In this document: positions 4,977-6,021 of the stretch, piece by piece
Layout: the number at the start of each line of letters is the position of its first letter
Position numbering within the stretch: position 1 is the first letter of the stretch
Assembly (NCBI GenBank): GCA_019418525.1
Contig: DYBS01000144.1
Coordinates: forward strand, 1-6,021
Length of the DNA stretch: 6,021 nt
From: Clostridiales bacterium
Lineage (GTDB): Bacteria > Bacillota > Clostridia > Oscillospirales > Oscillospiraceae
Direction of reading: 5' to 3'
The notes under the pieces: generated by a model
The model's database searches: none
Seen by the model: the letters and a program-made list of their open reading frames with translations, nothing else
Told to the model about the DNA's origin: nothing
Program-made: the position numbers and the translations under genes

Positions 4977-5909
4977 ATGGCTGAGATCTACACGTCCGCC
5001 GACCAGCTTATCGGCAGGACCCCGCTGCTAGAGCTGACCCACATCGAGAAGGCGGAGAAGCTGGAGGCCAGGATTCTGGCCAAGCTGGAACTGTTCAATC
5101 CCGCCGGCTCGGTGAAGGACCGGGTGGCCAAGGCCATGATCGACGACGCCGAGGCGAAGGGATTGCTGTCCCCCCGGTCTGTCATCATCGAGCCAACCTC
5201 GGGCAACACGGGTATCGGGCTGGCGGCGGTGGCCGCGGCGCGGGGATATCACATCATCCTCGTCATGCCCGAGACCATGAGCGTGGAGCGCCGCCAGCTG
5301 GCCCGGGCCTATGGCGCCGAGCTGGTGCTGACCGAGGGCGCCAAGGGCATGAAGGGCGCCATCGCCAGGGCGGAGGAACTGGCCCGGGAGATCCCCGACA
5401 GCTTTCTACCTGGCCAATTTGTGAATCCCGCCAACCCCGCCGCCCACCGGACTACCACCGGCCCGGAGATCTGGGCGGACACCGACGGCAATGTGGACAT
5501 CTTTGTGGCCGGTGTGGGCACGGGCGGCACCATCACCGGCGTGGGGGAGTACCTCAAGAGCCGGAACCCCGCGGTGAAGGTGGTGGCGGTGGAGCCCGCC
5601 GCATCTCCGGTCCTCTCCACCGGCGCGGCCGGGGCGCACAAGATCCAGGGCATCGGGGCGGGCTTCGTGCCGGACGTGCTGAATACCGGAATCTATGACG
5701 AGATCCTCACGGTCTCCAACGAGGACGCCTTTGCCTTCGGGAGGCGGGTGGGCCGGGAGGAGGGCGTACTGGTGGGCATTTCCTCCGGCGCCGCCGTATG
5801 GGCCGCCGTCCAGCTGGCCAAGCGCCCGGAGAACAGAGGCAAGACCATCGTTGCCCTGCTGCCGGACACCGGCGAACGATACCTTTCCACACCGCTTTTT
5901 GCGGACTGA
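4977..5909 (+). CDS. cysK: Cysteine synthase A (O-acetylserine sulfhydrylase), 310 aa
   Basis: CysK makes cysteine from O-acetylserine and sulfide using PLP. ATG 4977 lies two bases after the metY stop; its AAAGGAGG (4962-4969) is inside the end of metY, with seven bases to the start, which points to coupled translation. Family motifs are complete: IGRTPLLEL (12-20), the PLP lysine Lys47 in NPAGSVKDR (41-49), the substrate loop PTSGNTGIGLA (73-83), the glycine-rich phosphate loop GTGGT (181-185), HKIQGIGAGFVP (221-232), Ser270 in GISSG (267-271) near the pyridine nitrogen, and LPDTGERYLST close to the end. The length is typical. CysM or a cystathionine beta-synthase relative is possible, but the motif set and close MetY and desulfurase neighbours favour CysK. 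Confidence 0.95.
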   Translation: MAEIYTSADQLIGRTPLLELTHIEKAEKLEARILAKLELFNPAGSVKDRVAKAMIDDAEAKGLLSPRSVIIEPTSGNTGIGLAAVAAARGYHIILVMPETMSVERRQLARAYGAELVLTEGAKGMKGAIARAEELAREIPDSFLPGQFVNPANPAAHRTTTGPEIWADTDGNVDIFVAGVGTGGTITGVGEYLKSRNPAVKVVAVEPAASPVLSTGAAGAHKIQGIGAGFVPDVLNTGIYDEILTVSNEDAFAFGRRVGREEGVLVGISSGAAVWAAVQLAKRPENRGKTIVALLPDTGERYLSTPLFAD

Positions 5910-5926
5910 ATACCAAGGAGTACACT

Positions 5927-6002
5927 ATGATTTACGCAGATAATGCCGCGACCACCAAAATGAGTAAAGCGGCCATCGACGCCATGCTGCCCTATCTGGA
6001 GG
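5927..6002 (+). CDS. Cysteine desulfurase (NifS/IscS type), N-terminal fragment, 3' truncated by contig end
   Basis: ATG 5927 follows AAGGAG (5915-5920) by six bases and lies 17 bases after the cysK stop. Only about 25 codons are genuine: MIYADNAATTKMSKAAIDAM and then LPYLE. The YADNAATT start is the hallmark N terminus of class V PLP cysteine desulfurases, which take sulfur from cysteine for Fe-S clusters and thio-modification. The residues after LPYLE in this frame come from sequencing adapter and should be dropped. The catalytic lysine and cysteine lie beyond the contig end, so NifS, IscS and SufS-like forms cannot be told apart for certain. The operon order fits a cysteine-making unit feeding sulfur mobilisation. 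Confidence 0.85.
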
Positions 6003-6021
6003 CTGTCTCTTATACACATCT
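6003..6021 (+). other. Tn5/Nextera mosaic-end adapter sequence (not genomic)
   Basis: The final 19 bases, CTGTCTCTTATACACATCT, are identical to the Tn5 mosaic end used in Nextera transposase adapters. They cut into the desulfurase gene exactly where the family sequence should continue. On the minus strand they encode the tell-tale artefact start MCIRDS. The first base or two could by chance also be genomic. Confidence 0.97.

Noticed and set aside
5693..6019. Minus-strand frame beginning MCIRDS
   Set aside because: Its start lies in the Nextera adapter, and the rest is antisense to cysK.
1..6021. CRISPR array, insertion sequence, tRNA or rRNA gene
   Set aside because: No spaced direct repeats, transposase motifs with terminal repeats, or RNA gene signatures were seen; the only transposon sequence is the library adapter at the end.

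Overview
The window looks like a GC-rich, spore-forming, anaerobic Firmicute, most likely an Oscillospiraceae relative of Flavonifractor or Lawsonibacter. The grounds are the strong AGGAGG-type ribosome binding sites on nearly every gene, GC-rich codon use, a FeoB with a small Cys-rich membrane partner, a YetF-family (DUF421) protein, and a Clostridia-style sulfur operon. This taxonomic call is inference; there is no rRNA or phylogenetic marker here.

Layout. (1) Bases 1-1321: the 3' part of feoB (ferrous iron permease, N-terminal GTPase outside the window), overlapped by four bases by a 57-codon FeoB-associated Cys-rich membrane protein, closed by a perfect 13-bp-stem terminator. (2) Bases 1314-1879: a separately transcribed small lipoprotein gene of unknown function with an extended -10 promoter. 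(3) Bases 1897-1928: a long hairpin between convergent units. (4) Minus strand, 2861 down to 1944: a YetF/DUF421 membrane protein gene followed by a small basic protein gene with an excellent ribosome binding site. (5) Bases 2982-3503: a divergently transcribed, cysteine-rich single-domain cupin gene with its own strong terminator. (6) Bases 3513-6002: a sulfur operon consisting of a near-consensus promoter, a cluster of GGTAGG/TACCT operator-like elements, a 24-codon leader ORF with two Cys codons, metY (O-acetylhomoserine sulfhydrylase), cysK (cysteine synthase) and the first 25 codons of a cysteine desulfurase (NifS/IscS type).

How they work together. The sulfur operon would fix sulfide into homocysteine (MetY) and cysteine (CysK) and then mobilise sulfur from cysteine (desulfurase) for Fe-S clusters or thio-modifications. 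No T-box or SAM riboswitch is visible upstream. The leader instead holds a short ORF ending in Cys codons that overlap a hairpin arm able to pair next to the metY ribosome binding site, so a cysteine-sensing attenuation or translational-coupling leader is the most interesting candidate here. The feoB end supplies iron uptake; its adjacency to the sulfur operon may be coincidental.

The last 19 bases (6003-6021) are the Tn5/Nextera mosaic-end sequence, so genuine genomic sequence stops at about 6002. An antisense reading frame running out of that adapter, beginning MCIRDS, is an artefact.
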